Positions 12,801 to 23,814 of a stretch of 64,000 nucleotides of DNA are shown here, one piece after another. How positions within the stretch are numbered: position 1 is the stretch's first letter; each line of letters starts with the position of its first letter. The stretch lies in assembly GCA_029582165.1 (NCBI GenBank), contig CM055889.1, positions 15,979,341-16,043,340 on the forward strand. Reading direction: 5' to 3'. The notes beneath the pieces are model-generated. The model saw only the letters and a list, made by a program, of their open reading frames with translations, did not search any database and had not been told where the DNA came from. The position numbers were made by a program, and so were the translations under genes. Source of the DNA: Portulaca oleracea. Its lineage: Eukaryota > Streptophyta > Magnoliopsida > Caryophyllales > Portulacaceae.

Positions 12801-14468
12801 CGATAAAAGTTTGAAGTGGACTACGATGAAACCTTTGCTCCTGTGGCAAAGATGACTACTGTCCAGTCCCTTCTTTCTGTCATTGCTATTCGGCAATGGT
12901 CGGCTTATTAAATGGATGTTACCAATGCCTTCCTCCATGGTGATTTGGAGGAGGATGTATACATGACCATGCCCCAGGGCTATCACGAGTATGGCACTGT
13001 CATCGCACCTGATATGCCTTTGCCAAACAGGGGGAGTGATCCTCCTGTGTACAAGTTGCTGAAATCTTTATATGGGCTTAAACAGGCCCCACGGCAGTGG
13101 TTTGCTAAACTATCTACTGCCCTAATTGAGTATGGTTTCAAACAATCAAAGGCTGATTATTCCTTATTTGTCAAAGCCAATGGTGCACAATTCTCTGCCA
13201 TGCTTATCTATGTGGATGATATGATACTTACTAGGAATGATGTTGAGGAGTTGATCAAAATTAAGAAGTTTCTTGCCGCAAAGTTTCATATGAAGGACCT
13301 GGGAGATCTTAGATATTTCTTGGGTCTTGAAGTGGCCAGATTGGCCCAAGGAGTGTTTGTGTGTCAAAGGAAGTATACCGACGACTTGATAAATGAGTTG
13401 GCAATGGCTGATGCCAAGCCTCTGAAGATTCCGTTTGACTCACACTTGAAACTGAGTCATGAGTCAGGTGTTCCCTTGTTTGAACCTGAGAAATATTGAA
13501 GGATAGTTGGGAAGCTTATCTACCTCACTGTGAGTTTAGGGCTGTTCATCGGTCCGGACTGGACTGGACCGAATTGGACCGAAGACCGAACTAGAGGATT
13601 AAGCTGGATCGAGGATTGGGCCGCACTTTTTTCGGTCCGGGACTGGACTATACATAAGGAAACCCTATAATTTTAGTAACTTCAGTCCTTCAGTTCGGTC
13701 CATGACTGGACCGAGGACCGAACATCAAATTTTTTTGGACCGAGGACTGGACCGAACTTCCCTCGGTCGATCGATCCATCCTCAGTCGATCGGTCGGTCC
13801 CTTTTTCGGTCCGGACTGGACTATGAACAACCCTAACTATGACCAGGCTTGATATCTGCTATGTTATGCAAGTTCTCAGTCAATTTATGCATAAACCAAC
13901 TGATGAATACCTACGTTCTACGTTGGGTGTAGTAAGATATCTCAAAGGATCTTCGAATCAAGGGATCCTGATGTCAAGCAAGTCTAGCCTGAATTTGTCC
14001 GCTTTTTGCGACTCTGATTGGGCAAGTTGTGCCATTAGCCGCAAATCTACTACAGGTTACTGTGTCTTGTTGGGGGATTCTCCCATCTCTTGGAAATCCA
14101 AGAAACAATCTGTGGTTGCTAAATCTTCTGCAGAGGCGGAGTACCGCGCGATGGCACTCATATGTTGCGAGATTATTTGGTTGTTGTCCTTGCTGAGAGA
14201 CTTGGGTGTGAACCATTTGACTCTTGTTTCTCTGCACTGTGATAATATGGCAGCCTTGCATATTGCCAATAACCCGGTATTTCATGAACGTATGAAGCAC
14301 CTCGAAGTGGATTGTCACTACGTTCGAGATCAGTTGAAGACTGGTAAAATTGAACCTGTATATGTTCATACCAAGCAACAATTGGCTGATGTTTTTACCA
14401 AGCCAATATCTGTCATTCAGCATCATCGCTTGTTGTCCAAGTTGGGAGTACATGTACTACCAACTTGA
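9838..14468 (+). pseudogene. Copia gag-pol polyprotein, decayed
   Basis: Domain order is gag, zinc knuckle (CTVCGNKGHPKERC), aspartic protease (WILDTGATNHM), GAG-pre-integrase (LWHHRLGH), integrase core (IHIDLW ... VRSDNALEF ... QQNGVVERKH), reverse transcriptase (MDVTNAFLHGDL, LYGLKQAPRQW, YVDDMIL) and RNase H (DSDWASC, KSSAEAEYRAMA, ADVFTKPI). Protease-integrase-RT-RNase H order defines Copia. Nonsense codons start at 10030, 10240, 10357, 11254, 11713, 12181, 12768, 12804, 12909 and 13497. A one-base loss in the A run at 12706-12710 shifts frame inside the RT. A 303-bp MITE interrupts the motif KLIYLTV/TRLDI at 13534. ATG 9838 is chosen as the common Copia gag start position, shortly after the PBS; 9832 is not excluded. 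Confidence 0.95.
13534..13836. mobile_element. hAT-like MITE inside the Copia RT
   Basis: 303-bp insertion splitting the conserved RT sequence LIYLTV from TRLDI. Its ends TTAGGGCTGTTCAT and ATGAACAACCCTAA are inverted repeats with one mismatch. It is flanked by CTGTGA (13528-13533) and CTATGA (13837-13842), a possible decayed target duplication. The body is largely repeated GGACCGA / TCGGTCC heptamer-like words. Confidence 0.82.
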
Positions 14469-14475
14469 GGGGGAG
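14467..14475 (+). other. Copia polypurine tract
   Basis: GAGGGGGAG abuts the 3' LTR and is the expected plus-strand priming site. Confidence 0.85.
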
Positions 14476-14693
14476 TGAAGAGAATAACAAAGTGGGAATT
14501 CAGTTGTAACCTTTACAATTTTCCTTTATTTTCGCCTGATGTGCTAACTAAGTCGGTTAGCCTTCAGTACTTGTATATATATCTTCTGTGCTGTTGCTTG
14601 GTGCTGAATAATAGAATTTGTTTCTCTCTCTATCACTCTCTATTTCTTTCTATCACTCTCTGTTTCTCTCTCTGCATTTGTGCTAAATCATCA
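14476..14693 (+). repeat. Copia 3' LTR
   Basis: 218 bp, same length as the 5' LTR, differing by six transitions and no indel. The ORF that runs through it is LTR sequence, not a gene. Confidence 0.96.
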
Positions 14694-14784
14694 AGGTGAC
14701 ATATTCCTCAAACTATATGCACAGTCAACTTTTGCATCAGTTACATATTGACTTAATTAGGTTGTTAGGTTGTACATTGGTTAC

Positions 14785-15259
14785 CTGAATGAGGAGCAAA
14801 GGAGAATCAAGGATAGAACCAAAGCCAGGGACATCAAAGAGGAGTTCCTCCAAGCAAGGGAAAGGAGGATGAAGGTCCTCTCCAAAGTCGTCAAGAGTGA
14901 CATCAGCATCAGCCTCCATGAACAACACCCCTTCCCCATTACAGTCGACCACCAGCTTCCTCCCAACTATCTCCCTCAACCGGCCGGCGGAAGGGTAGTA
15001 GGGCACCAGGGCATTCCGCACTGCCTCTCCTTAATCACCTTAGTCGGGCCCCGCCCTCTCAAAGCAGAGCCCCCATAGTACTCATTGTTCCTATAGAACT
15101 GGATCACAGGGATCAGGCACCAGAGTGCCTCCTGGTTGTCAATATCCGACAATTCCTTCAACTCCTACGGGGTGGGACCTGCCAGATGGATCAGCTCATG
15201 GACCCCCTTGTCACCTTGAACACCAATGAGGATTGGCTGCCTCTGGAGTACTCTGCCAT
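14785..15259 (-). pseudogene. BAHD acyltransferase exon 1 pseudogene
   Basis: Partial duplicate of exon 1 of the gene at 58807-61728 (475 against 471 bp). It keeps the ATG at 15257-15259, the segments [49 protein letters not shown] and [17 protein letters not shown], and the same splice donor (GTAACC after CAG). Coding is lost: a TGA soon after the start (MS-stop), a TAG where the parent has His in PTPHE, and an extra 2 bp where the parent reads [12 protein letters not shown]. No exon 2 or 3 follows; the Copia element occupies the intron. It is a truncated, non-functional duplicate. Confidence 0.9.
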
Positions 15260-15384
15260 TTTATGTGTTTGTTGCTTATGTGAGTGTGTTTTTGGATTTG
15301 TATTCAAGAACATGCCTTATTACACCTTATATAGGCCCCCAAGTGGGGTTGGGTGAGAGTATGATGATGAAGAAGAAAAAAATA

Positions 15385-15705
15385 TGGGGGTGTTTGGTTT
15401 CAAGTTTTTTGAGGTAGTTGTTAGGTTTTCGGACACTGTTAGTCTTTTAATTAATGTCAAAAAGTTATATGAAGTGCTTGATAAGTACTTTTTCATATTA
15501 ACTTTTTGAGTCCAATAAATTAGTTTTCAAAAAGTTATTTGAACAAGCTTTTTGAGGTAGCTTTACAAAAATAATTATTTCACCAAACAATTTTCCTACC
15601 ATTAATTAACGCAACGAACAACTAAAGTCAAACATATAATCTCAACAACTATCAACAAATAGCTAACAGCTAACCGCTACTTGTTGGATACCAAACAAGG
15701 CTTAA
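15385..15705. mobile_element. hAT-like MITE
   Basis: Insertion relative to the intact BAHD promoter. Ends GGGTGTTTGGTTTC and GATACCAAACAAGGC are imperfect inverted repeats typical of GGGTGTTTGGT hAT-type MITEs. Body AT-rich, non-coding. No clear 8-bp target duplication, so the limits are approximate. Confidence 0.55.
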
Positions 15706-15821
15706 GATGAGTGATGTGGGAAAACGATCAGAAAAAAAAAACTACGAAATTGTCTATATAAATGCTAGGAATGCAAACCCATTCCAATGTCCACTCTGAA
15801 TATTCCTTTTAGTTTCACATA

Positions 15822-16108
15822 TACTCCCTCCTTCCCAATTTAAGTGTCACTTGGGACATAATTTAAAAGACCAAAAAAACTTCCCATTTACATTTAGTTA
15901 GTGCATTGAAAATGTGGAAATGTTGAATAAAATGGTAAATAAAAAAGGAAAAATGTGAATAAAAAGAAAAATGAATGAAAAAGATGTAATTAATAAGGTT
16001 GATTTGATAAATTAGTAATTAATGTGCTATTGGAAATATAAAGTAACAGATATTATGTGAAAAAAGAAAATTAGTTAAAGTGACAGATAATATGGGAAGG
16101 AGGGAGTA
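15822..16108. mobile_element. Stowaway MITE, 287 bp (copy 1)
   Basis: Ends TACTCCCTCCTTCCCA and TGGGAAGGAGGGAGTA are near-perfect inverted repeats of the Stowaway type with TA at both ends. A second copy of exactly the same length lies at 58223-58509 and matches it almost throughout. Confidence 0.93.
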
Positions 16109-16308
16109 TAAAATATTAGTAACTTGTTCGAATTATTTAAAAAGCTACGCAATTGTCCATGCAAATGCCAGGAATTCAAACCCATTCCAATGTCCACCCT
16201 GAATATTCCCTTTAGTTTCACATATATATCAGTAACTTGTTCTAATTATTTTCCTTTTAGTGACTACTCTCTACCAACTTGACTGAATACCTTTTTTTTC
16301 GAAAATAT

Positions 16309-17047
16309 AAATGTCTTGTATAAGACACGTATTAAGTGTCTTGCTATGGTATAAAACTTATATATTTTTAAATTAAATTGAAAAAAATTACATAATTGGT
16401 TTCTATAACTATAATCATACACATACATAATCAAAAAATTATTTAGAGGTACCCTAACTTTTGAAAAAACAATTTTTTGGTACCCTAACTTTTCAAAACT
16501 AATTTTGGGGTACCCTTACTTTTAGGATTAGAAATTACTAGGTGAATTTCTGGTGAAACTCCGATTGATTCAAATCATTTTCGTCCACAAAAACAAACGA
16601 CATTTTCGTCCACAAAAACACTTAATCAATTTCCCACCTAAAACTCACTGTTGAATTCAAATCATTGGCCGGAAATTCACCTAATTATTTCTAATTCTAA
16701 AAGTTAGGGTACCCCAAAATTAGTTTTTAAAAGTTGGGGTACCGGAAAAACATTTCACCAAAAGTTAGGGTACCCCTACGTAATTTTTTACATAAATGGT
16801 ATAAAATCACACTTTTATATATATTTTTTAAAATTTACAAGAATGCATCTAAAATATGCCCAACGGACGAGATTCATTCATTAGGGTGTCAATTTTAATT
16901 GTTGGCATAGCCAACATGTTCCAAGATTCTTATAATTGATAATTAATAGTATCTGACAAAAACTTTGAGGTTAAAAATGATAATACGTATTAATTTTATA
17001 AAAAGGAAGACACTTAAGTAGTGTCTTGGGGCAAGACACATATAATC
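16309..17047. mobile_element. Inverted-repeat element with a nested foldback
   Basis: Inserted relative to the intact BAHD upstream region, between two T-rich stretches. Ends pair imperfectly over about 50 bp (AAATGTCTTGTATAAGACAC against GTGTCTTGGGGCAAGACACA). The central 16446-16783 belongs to a separate foldback element. Superfamily not recognised. Confidence 0.55.
16446..16783. mobile_element. Foldback element with repeated GGTACCCTAACTTTT ends
   Basis: Long inverted repeat of about 100 bp per arm: the left arm repeats GGTACCCTAACTTTT and GGGGTACCCTTACTTTT, the right arm has the complements AAAAGTTAGGGTACCCC, followed inward by matching GGTGAATTTC / GAAATTCACC. Loop of about 130 bp. Each arm itself holds the terminal word three times. 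No coding. Confidence 0.75.
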
Positions 17048-17199
17048 ACCCTTTTTTTTAATCACCAACTAATTGATATTATTTGTAAGGGCATGATGGA
17101 GAGGTCCACTAGATCAATGAGTAATCAGTTTTTAGTCACCAACTAATTGATAATTAAAACCCTAAATAGAGCTAGATAAGTGATTCAAGGAGTATTCTC

Positions 17200-17880
17200 C
17201 ATTCATATATAATATATTATGGTTAGTACTTTTTTCTTATTTTTATTTACTTTTTCTCTTTATTATCAAAAGTTAAATCACAACATAGTAAAGCAACCAC
17301 ACACGTTCCACTTCAGTTTGAATTCTCCACATAATTACCAAAAATTACAAAGATAAATAATAAAAAATATATATTATCTCAATAATTAGACTATTTTAAG
17401 ATGGTCAATAAATTAATATTTCATTTAATTTAAGGATACAATAAACAATTTTTTTTACATGTTTAATCATTTTTAAAAATTACATTAGTTATTAAATAAA
17501 TTTATATTCTCAAAAAGATGAATAGTTTGTTTCAACAATTTATTATATATATGTTATTTCATGACATGTAAGATATTATAATTCTCGCCTGAAAGTGACT
17601 CATATATGTATATGTACAATGATTTCTCTGCTGGTTCAGCCCGGTCTCCTAGGGCTTCCCCCTAGAACGAGTGGCGACGGCTAGCCGCTTTTGTTGGAAT
17701 TTTTAAGACTTTAATCTGCTGGTGCTTCACTTTTTAAAATATCTTTAAGAATTGTTTTGCACATTTTATGAATAGTTTAATTGTGAAATCACCTTTTCTT
17801 CATGGTGAACATTTTGCTAATATTCAAACCGAACTCACAAAGAGAGCTACCACTTACTATTTCTTCCTTGAATTTGATTA
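17200..17880. other. Unassigned AT-rich DNA
   Basis: No gene recognised. A short GC-rich island at about 17640-17695 stands out from AT-rich surroundings but its best translation matches no family I know. Confidence 0.5.
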
Positions 17881-17974
17881 TTGTATTTTAAAAATGCAGG
17901 GGCTGGAAAAAAGGCAATTTCAACTATTTAAAAATGCACATTACCTTCCTGAAGTCATGCTGAGTTTTCTTTCA

Positions 17975-18488
17975 ATAGGGCCCCTTCAAAGGCAACTGGC
18001 CTTTCCCCATTTCAGGTGGTATATGGGAGAAATCCTATCACTCCTTTGGATTTATCTCCACTAACCAATTCAGAAGTTCGATTATGAGCGGTACACATGC
18101 AGAGAAGATCAGCGCCTTCACCAAAGAGTTAGAGAAAATCATCAAGTACTCTGAGCAAGCATCTACTTCAGCAAACAAGCACAGGAGAAGGATGGTTTTC
18201 CAACCAGGAGATCTTGTGTGGATACATTTAAGGAAGGACAGGTTCCCAGCAAAAAGAAAAGGTAAGTTAGTCCCAACATCAGATGGCCCATTTGAAGTCT
18301 TGGAGAAAATAGGAGACAATGCCTGCAAGTTGGATCTTTCAGAAGACTATGGAGGCAGTGCTACCTTCAATGTTGCAGATTTAAGGCCCTATTTTCTAGA
18401 GCATGAAGACCTTCCAAGTTTGAGGACAAACTTTCCTCAACCTGGGGAGGATGATGGAGACCATCCAACCAGCCCAGAAGCAGATTAA
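17975..18488 (+). pseudogene. Ty3 integrase C-terminal end (decayed)
   Basis: Readable as KATGLSPFQVVYG-NPITPLDLSPL, then a frameshift near 18075, then an open stretch from 18084 with FQPGDLVWIHLRKDRFPAKR, KLVPTSDGPFEVLEKIGDNA and FNVADLRPYF. This is the integrase C-terminal/SH3-like region of Ty3 elements that run ...YGFNPLTPLDL...GDLVW...FNVADL. RT and the integrase core are missing upstream, so only the 3' end of the element remains. Plus strand, opposite to the neighbouring Athila element. Confidence 0.85.
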
Positions 18489-19796
18489 GCATTATCAGCA
18501 GAACCAAACCAGGGAATGGGTGATGATTCAGCAGCAGCAGCTGCTCGAGCAGCTTCTTCATCATCTTCATCACCCAAGGAGGCATCACCGGCCTTCAAGA
18601 CTGGCATTGTCGGTAGAAGCCTTGTTGTGCCTTCAAAGAAATATTGGAGAAATTCCATCGAAGCAATGAGCTTCCATTCTCAAAGATCGCACCAGAGTTC
18701 TTCAAATATCACCAGCCCATCAACAACATCCATCTAGACTTGATATACCTTGGTAAGGCAAGTTCTGGCCAGCACATGCCCTCATTCCAACAGCATTGGC
18801 CATCCAGGTCAATTTCAGTTCCCAGCACAGACAGTCCAAGCCAACATCTTTCTCAGTTCCATATCTTTGAATTGAGTGAGACCCATCCTTCCTTGACAAG
18901 CAATTTTCAAGTTCCAAGCAAGTCCCAACATGATCAAGCAAGGAGGCTCTAAGTTAAAGGCACCAGAGCAAGCAACCATGCTATGGTTGTTTGTTATCGG
19001 TTTTTCCAGAACCCCAGTTCTAGGGCCAGGCTATTTTTCTCAGCTACAATGAGGGTTATTCTAGTCTTTTCCAGCCTTCCTTAAGTTATTGAGATTATAT
19101 CTAACTTAAGAAAATCCCGGGAAAATTACTGAGGTAACTTAGAATCACCCTCCCAGCTAGGAAAGGTCCTGATTGGCTGAAATTGCCAACCTTTGGCATT
19201 TTGGTCCAATCAGAAGCTAGCATTGTTTTTCCTTTTATTTTCAAATGTATCTGGATGATATTAGCTAGGATATGATGCAATGTGATGTATTTGGTTTATT
19301 TAAGTAGCTAGATTAGAAGGGAGATTAGCAGGTTACTTTAATTAAGTGCCTCTAATCAAACTACTTAGGAGTAGCTATATATAGTGATGTATTCAACAGC
19401 TTGAAAACACAATCAGTGATATTTTCAATAGCATTTTGAGTGCCATAGTTGAGCCTCTCGTTTGTTAGTGTCAGTAAACTCTTATTTGGGTTGAATCTAT
19501 TTCAGTATCTAGGAGCTGGCATTCCTAGTGGTGTGTGTAGAGCTTGATTGTTTCAGTGGTGGTGTGTCTGTATCTACTGAGGTAACTAAGTCCTTTGCCC
19601 TTGTATTCATTCTGTGGTGTGTCTGTATCAGAATAGATACAAGTCTATCCTTTTAAATTTTCATCGGTTTTTCATCTAGTCCAGCTAATTGCATCCAATT
19701 AGCTTTGTTTAAATTCAACAGCTAGTGTGTGTGAACCTGTGTGGTGTATTATAAGTTCTATACTCTGATCTTTGTGAGCTTGCATACATCAGTAAG
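18489..19796 (+). mobile_element. 3' non-coding and LTR-like remnant of the Ty3 element
   Basis: Follows the integrase end directly. It starts with a low-complexity tail of CAG/CAT repeats and continues as LTR-like DNA with a TATA-like GCTATATATAG at about 19375. No recognisable coding. It ends at about 19796, where Athila RNase H sequence begins abruptly, so this is a rearrangement breakpoint. LTR limits cannot be set because no partner copy is present. Confidence 0.5.
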
Positions 19797-22207
19797 AGGA
19801 CCCATCGAATGAGGCGAGGCTTAGAATCCACCTTAGTCAAGAGGTGCCATAGAGCAGCGTGATCCGTGAAAACAATCACCTTGGAATTGATCAAATAAGA
19901 GCGGATTTTGTCCAAAGCGAAGACAACCGCTAAGAACTCCTTCTCGGTGGTAGCATAATTAACTTGAGCTCCATCCAACATTTTGCTTGCATAGCAAATC
20001 ACATAGGGCTTGTTGTCCTTCCTTTGCCCCAAAATAGCCCCCGCCGCATGATCGGTTGCGTCGCACATCACTTCAAAGGGCAAATCCCAATCCGGTGCTT
20101 GTACGATGGGAGCTGTGACCAAAGCTTCCTTCAACCTGAGAAAAGCACTCAAGCACTCTTCATTAAAGTCAAAGGGAACATCTTTGATGAGCAATTGGTG
20201 AGTGGTTTTGCAATTTTTGAAAAATCTTTTATGAACCTCTGGTAAAAAACAACATGTCCAAGAAAACTCCTCACTCCTTTTACAGAATTTGGTGGCGGCA
20301 ATTTTTCAATCACCTCCACCTTTGCTCTATCAACTTCAATCCCTTAGATGAAACAACATGACCAAGAACTACCCCCTCTTGCACCATAAAATGACACTTT
20401 TCCCAATTCAAGACCAAGTAACTTCTTCACATCGATTTAGCACCTTTTTCAAATTATTTAAACAATGTTCAAATGAGGTGCCATAAATAGAAAAATCATC
20501 CATAAAAACCTCCATTATGTCCTCAATAAATTGGGAGAATATAGCCATCTTACATATTTGAAAAGTAACGGGTGCATTACACAACCCGAAAGGAATTCTC
20601 CGATATGCAAAGGTTCCATAAGGACAAGTAAAAGTGGTTTTCTCTTGGTCTTTTGGGTGAATCGGGATTTGGAAAAATCCGGAGTAGCCATCTAGGTAGC
20701 AAAAATGGGAATTCTTTGCAAGTCTTTCTAGCATTTGGTCTACAAAAGGGAGGGGAAAGTGGTCTTTCCGGGTGGCTTTGTTCAATTTTCTATAGTCAAT
20801 ACACATTCGCCAACCCGTTACCGTTCTAGTGGGGATCAATTCATTTTTATCATTTTTCACAACAATCATTCCCCCCTTTTTAGGCACAACATGGACCGAG
20901 CTTACCCACTCACTATTAGAGATAGGGTAGATAATATTGACCTTCAACAGTTTCAAAACCTCTTTTTTCACAACATCTTTCATGGTAGGATTAAGCCTCC
21001 TTTGATGCTCAATGGATGGCTTATGGTTTTCCTCCATGAGGATGCGATGCATGCAAAACGAAGGGTGAATTCCCTTTAGGTCATTAAGAGTGTATCCTAT
21101 GGCATTGCGATGCAATCTTAAAACTTCCAACAAAGCAGAATTTTCAGATTTGTTTAAGTTTGCATTTACAATGACCGGATATGTGGAATTGGGACCTAGA
21201 AACTCATACCTCAAAGAAGATGGAAGAGGCTTCAATTCTACCTCCGGAGCCTTTTTCGCAGCATGTGTAGGCTCTTCCTCCACCTACAGCTTCTCAATCT
21301 TGGCAAACCCCAGTGGGAATGGTGGGGATGCTTCCAACAACTCAACACAAATTGCAACCTCGGGGTTGTCATCCTGCAAATAGTCACAAAACAGCAAACA
21401 TAACTCAAGTGGATCATCACTTGGCCACAGGTTAGATTCATGCTCCCTAACTATTTCCTCAATTGAATGAACAAAGTTACAATCACCGGAAATAGAAGGA
21501 AATTTGGAAGCCTTATTCACATTGAACTCAATCTTATCACTTCCCACATCAAAAGTCATCTTGCCATTTTTCACATCAACACAACACCCCGAAGTTGCCA
21601 AGAAAGGCCTTCCAAGAATGATTAGGGTGCGCAAGTCCTCATTCATATCAAGTATCACAAAGTCAACAGGCACAAAGATGTCACCCACCTTGATAGGGAC
21701 ATCCTCAAGTATACCCAAGGAGTATTTCACAGAACGGTCAGCAAGTTTTAGGGACATGGTAGTGGATTTCAGCTCACCCATACCAAGTTTTTGAGACAAA
21801 GAAAGGGGCATCAAGTTCACACTTGACCCCAAATCACACAAAACCATTGTCTCAAGCTCTTCTAGCCTTCTCTTGTTGCTTAAAATCTCTTTCAAAAATT
21901 TGGCATAGGCGGGCATTTGAGACAAGGCCTCGGTGAATGGTATGCTAATCTCGAGCTTCTTGATGACCTCCAAGAACTTCCCAAATTGTTTGTCAAGTTT
22001 TGCCCTAGCCAATCTTTGAGGGAAAGGCACGGGCGGAGTATAAATCCTTTGGGGAGTTTTCGGTGGGTCATTAAGAACCTCTTTCTCCTTTTGCACATCA
22101 ACATCAATCACAGAATCTTTGGAGGGCGGAGACACCTCCTCGTCAACCACATCATTCTCAGCATCAATCACAACATTTTCAACATCTTTAGGCACATCAA
22201 TCACCAT
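19797..22207 (-). pseudogene. Athila protease, reverse transcriptase, RNase H (decayed)
   Basis: From 22207: protease with CDLGSSVNLMP, where Athila proteases usually read CDLGASINLMP. A TAG at 21284-21286 follows KIEKL where Gln is expected. Then RT (YPISNSEWVSSVHVVPKKGG, GWRMCIDYRKLNKA, GYSGFFQIPI, IPFGLCNAP, VFMDDFSIYG). The frame is lost at about 20400-20200 but GVRSFLGH and the connection region can still be followed. RNase H ([47 protein letters not shown]) ends at the breakpoint. The RT active-site box is MDD preceded by F, normal for this group. Confidence 0.9.
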
Positions 22208-23717
22208 AGCTCAATCCTAGGATCTTTAGGCCCCTCCAATTGTGTCCCACTCCTTAAGGTTATGGCTTGACATTGTTCCTTAGGGTTAGGTATGGGCTTT
22301 CCGGGAAGCATTCCCGGAGGGGTAGTGGAGGTACTAGCTTGTATAGCAATTTGATTCTCAAGCATTTGAGTGTGGGTGCTCATAAGGTCAACTTTCGTAG
22401 CTAAGGCCTTAATCACCTCACCTTGTCTTTATTGATGCTCAAGTTGCCGTTGTTGGTGTTGTTATTGAGACTACATTAAAGCTTGTATCATGGCCTCTAG
22501 GTTAGGCTTTTAGGGAACTTGTGGTAGAGGTGCCTGGGTTTGTCTTTGCCCTTGGGGTTGACCCATTTGGTTATTGTTCCGGTAAGAAAAGTTCGGGTGG
22601 AACCTAAAACCGGGATTGTAGGTATTGGAGAAAGGGTCAAAGTTTTTCCTATTAGAAGGGTGGTTACCAACATAGTTAACCACTTCGGTCGATTCATCGC
22701 TAACCAACCCACTAGGACAATTCAAGGTCTCCTGCTCATATGATTGACACGACGCACATGGTTGGGGAAGGGGTGCATTCACATTCAAAAAATCCATCTT
22801 CTTAGTCATGGCATCCAAATTAGCATTCAACAAAGAAATAGTATCAACATCATACTTACCTCCCTCCTCTTGGAACGGGGCTTTGACCATTTGTAGCTAT
22901 TGATCGCCATCTCCTCAATCAAAGTTTGAAGTTCCGCTACTGTTTTGGACATGATGTTGCCTCTCGCCGCCGCCAAGATGTTGGCCCTCAAGTTGTCATC
23001 CACCCCGTTGTAGAAAGCTTGTATCGGTACCCATGGTTCGAATCCATGGTGGGGGCATTGACGTAAGAGGTCCTTCAACCTCTCCCATGCTTCATAGAGG
23101 GACTCATCCGACTCTTGGAAAAATGTTGAAATTTGATTCCTGAGGCTCGTCAACTTGCTAGGAGGAAAGTACTTCGCCAAGAATTCGCTAGCAAGTTGGT
23201 CAAAAGTGCTGATGGCAGAGCTTGATGGAAGAGAGTCCAACCACTCCCAAGCCTTCCCTTCAAGTGAGAAGGGAAACAATCGCAACTTGATTGCATCGGG
23301 CGTTGCACCATTTGCCTTAAAGGTCTCACATGCTTGGTCGAATAGGCGAAGGTGCCGGTTGGGATCTTCATTGGGAAGGCCATGGAATGGGTTGGCCTTC
23401 ACCAAATTGATGAGTGAACTCCTTAGCTCGAAATCATTCGAGGCCACATTTGGAGGATTTATGGCGGAAGGTTGATTTGTGACATTGGGCATCACATAAG
23501 AGCCAAGCATGACTCTAGGCTCGCCGCCGCCGCCACCGCCACTGGACATGGCGTTCTTTCGCTTGGAGTTCTCTTCTTGTCTTCTCCGGGCGTGCTCTAA
23601 CTTTTGCTTCTTCCGCCGGGAGTGAAAGGTTCTTTCGATTTTCAGGATAAAGCTCAAAGAGTTGAGCTTTTTGCATGCACGTAGAGTAAACCTGGCAAGA
23701 CAAAACCAAAACACCAA
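22201..23717 (-). pseudogene. Athila gag (decayed)
   Basis: The Met-containing frame from 23717 covers a basic N-terminus, a Gly run (MSSGGGGGG), the retrotransposon gag core (HLRLFDQACETF, KAWEWLDSLP, FLAKYFPPSK, LYEAWERLKDLLRQCPHHG) and ends in a frameshift near 22860. The next frame (22890-22510) has CASCQSYEQETLNCP, the Cys-rich gag region typical of Athila, and a Pro/Gln-rich tail (continued at 22416-22201). At least two frameshifts separate gag from protease. The true start may be the Met at about 23550 (MSSGG...), closer to the homologous gag beginning. Confidence 0.87.
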
Positions 23718-23789
23718 GGAAAATCAAAACAGAAAATAAATGACTTAGGCAACCTTAGGGTATTTGTTCAATGGCTGGCTAGGGACAAA

Positions 23790-23810
23790 GTCCCCGGCAA
23801 CGACGCCAAA
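23790..23810 (-). other. Athila primer binding site
   Basis: On the minus strand, TTTGGCGTCGTTGCCGGGGA lies five bases inside the LTR end. It resembles the TGGCGCCGTTGCCGGGGA site of Athila elements (tRNA-Asp-type), with one mismatch. Confidence 0.85.
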
Positions 23811-23814
23811 AACT

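Larger units (their letters stand above)
9489..14693 (+). mobile_element. Ty1/Copia retrotransposon, complete but inactive
   Basis: Complete structure: 5' LTR 9489-9706, tRNA-Met-type PBS directly after it, gag-pol, purine-rich PPT GAGGGGGAG directly before the 3' LTR 14476-14693, and target duplication AGGTG at 9484-9488 and 14694-14698. Total 5,205 bp. It sits in the first intron of the BAHD pseudogene in the opposite orientation. The two 218-bp LTRs differ at six positions, all transitions. The coding region has ten nonsense codons, one frameshift and a MITE insertion, so it cannot make its own proteins. Confidence 0.97.
15260..17200. other. Duplicated BAHD upstream region, filled with MITEs
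   Basis: Blocks of this region match the DNA upstream of the intact gene: the TATATAGGCCCCCAA phrase at about 15328, the AAATGCTAGGAATG phrase at about 15762 and the ATCACCAACTAATTG phrase at about 17060. The matching blocks are pushed apart by insertions absent from the intact locus. A segment of about 70 bp (GCTACG-AATTGTC ... TTTCACATATA) is present twice, on both sides of the Stowaway MITE. Confidence 0.72.

Noticed and set aside
10469..14453. Minus-strand ORFs opposite the Copia polyprotein
   Set aside because: Shadow frames of the gag-pol; no domains of their own.
17640..17695. GC-rich island as possible host exon
   Set aside because: Too short, no splice context or recognised protein similarity.
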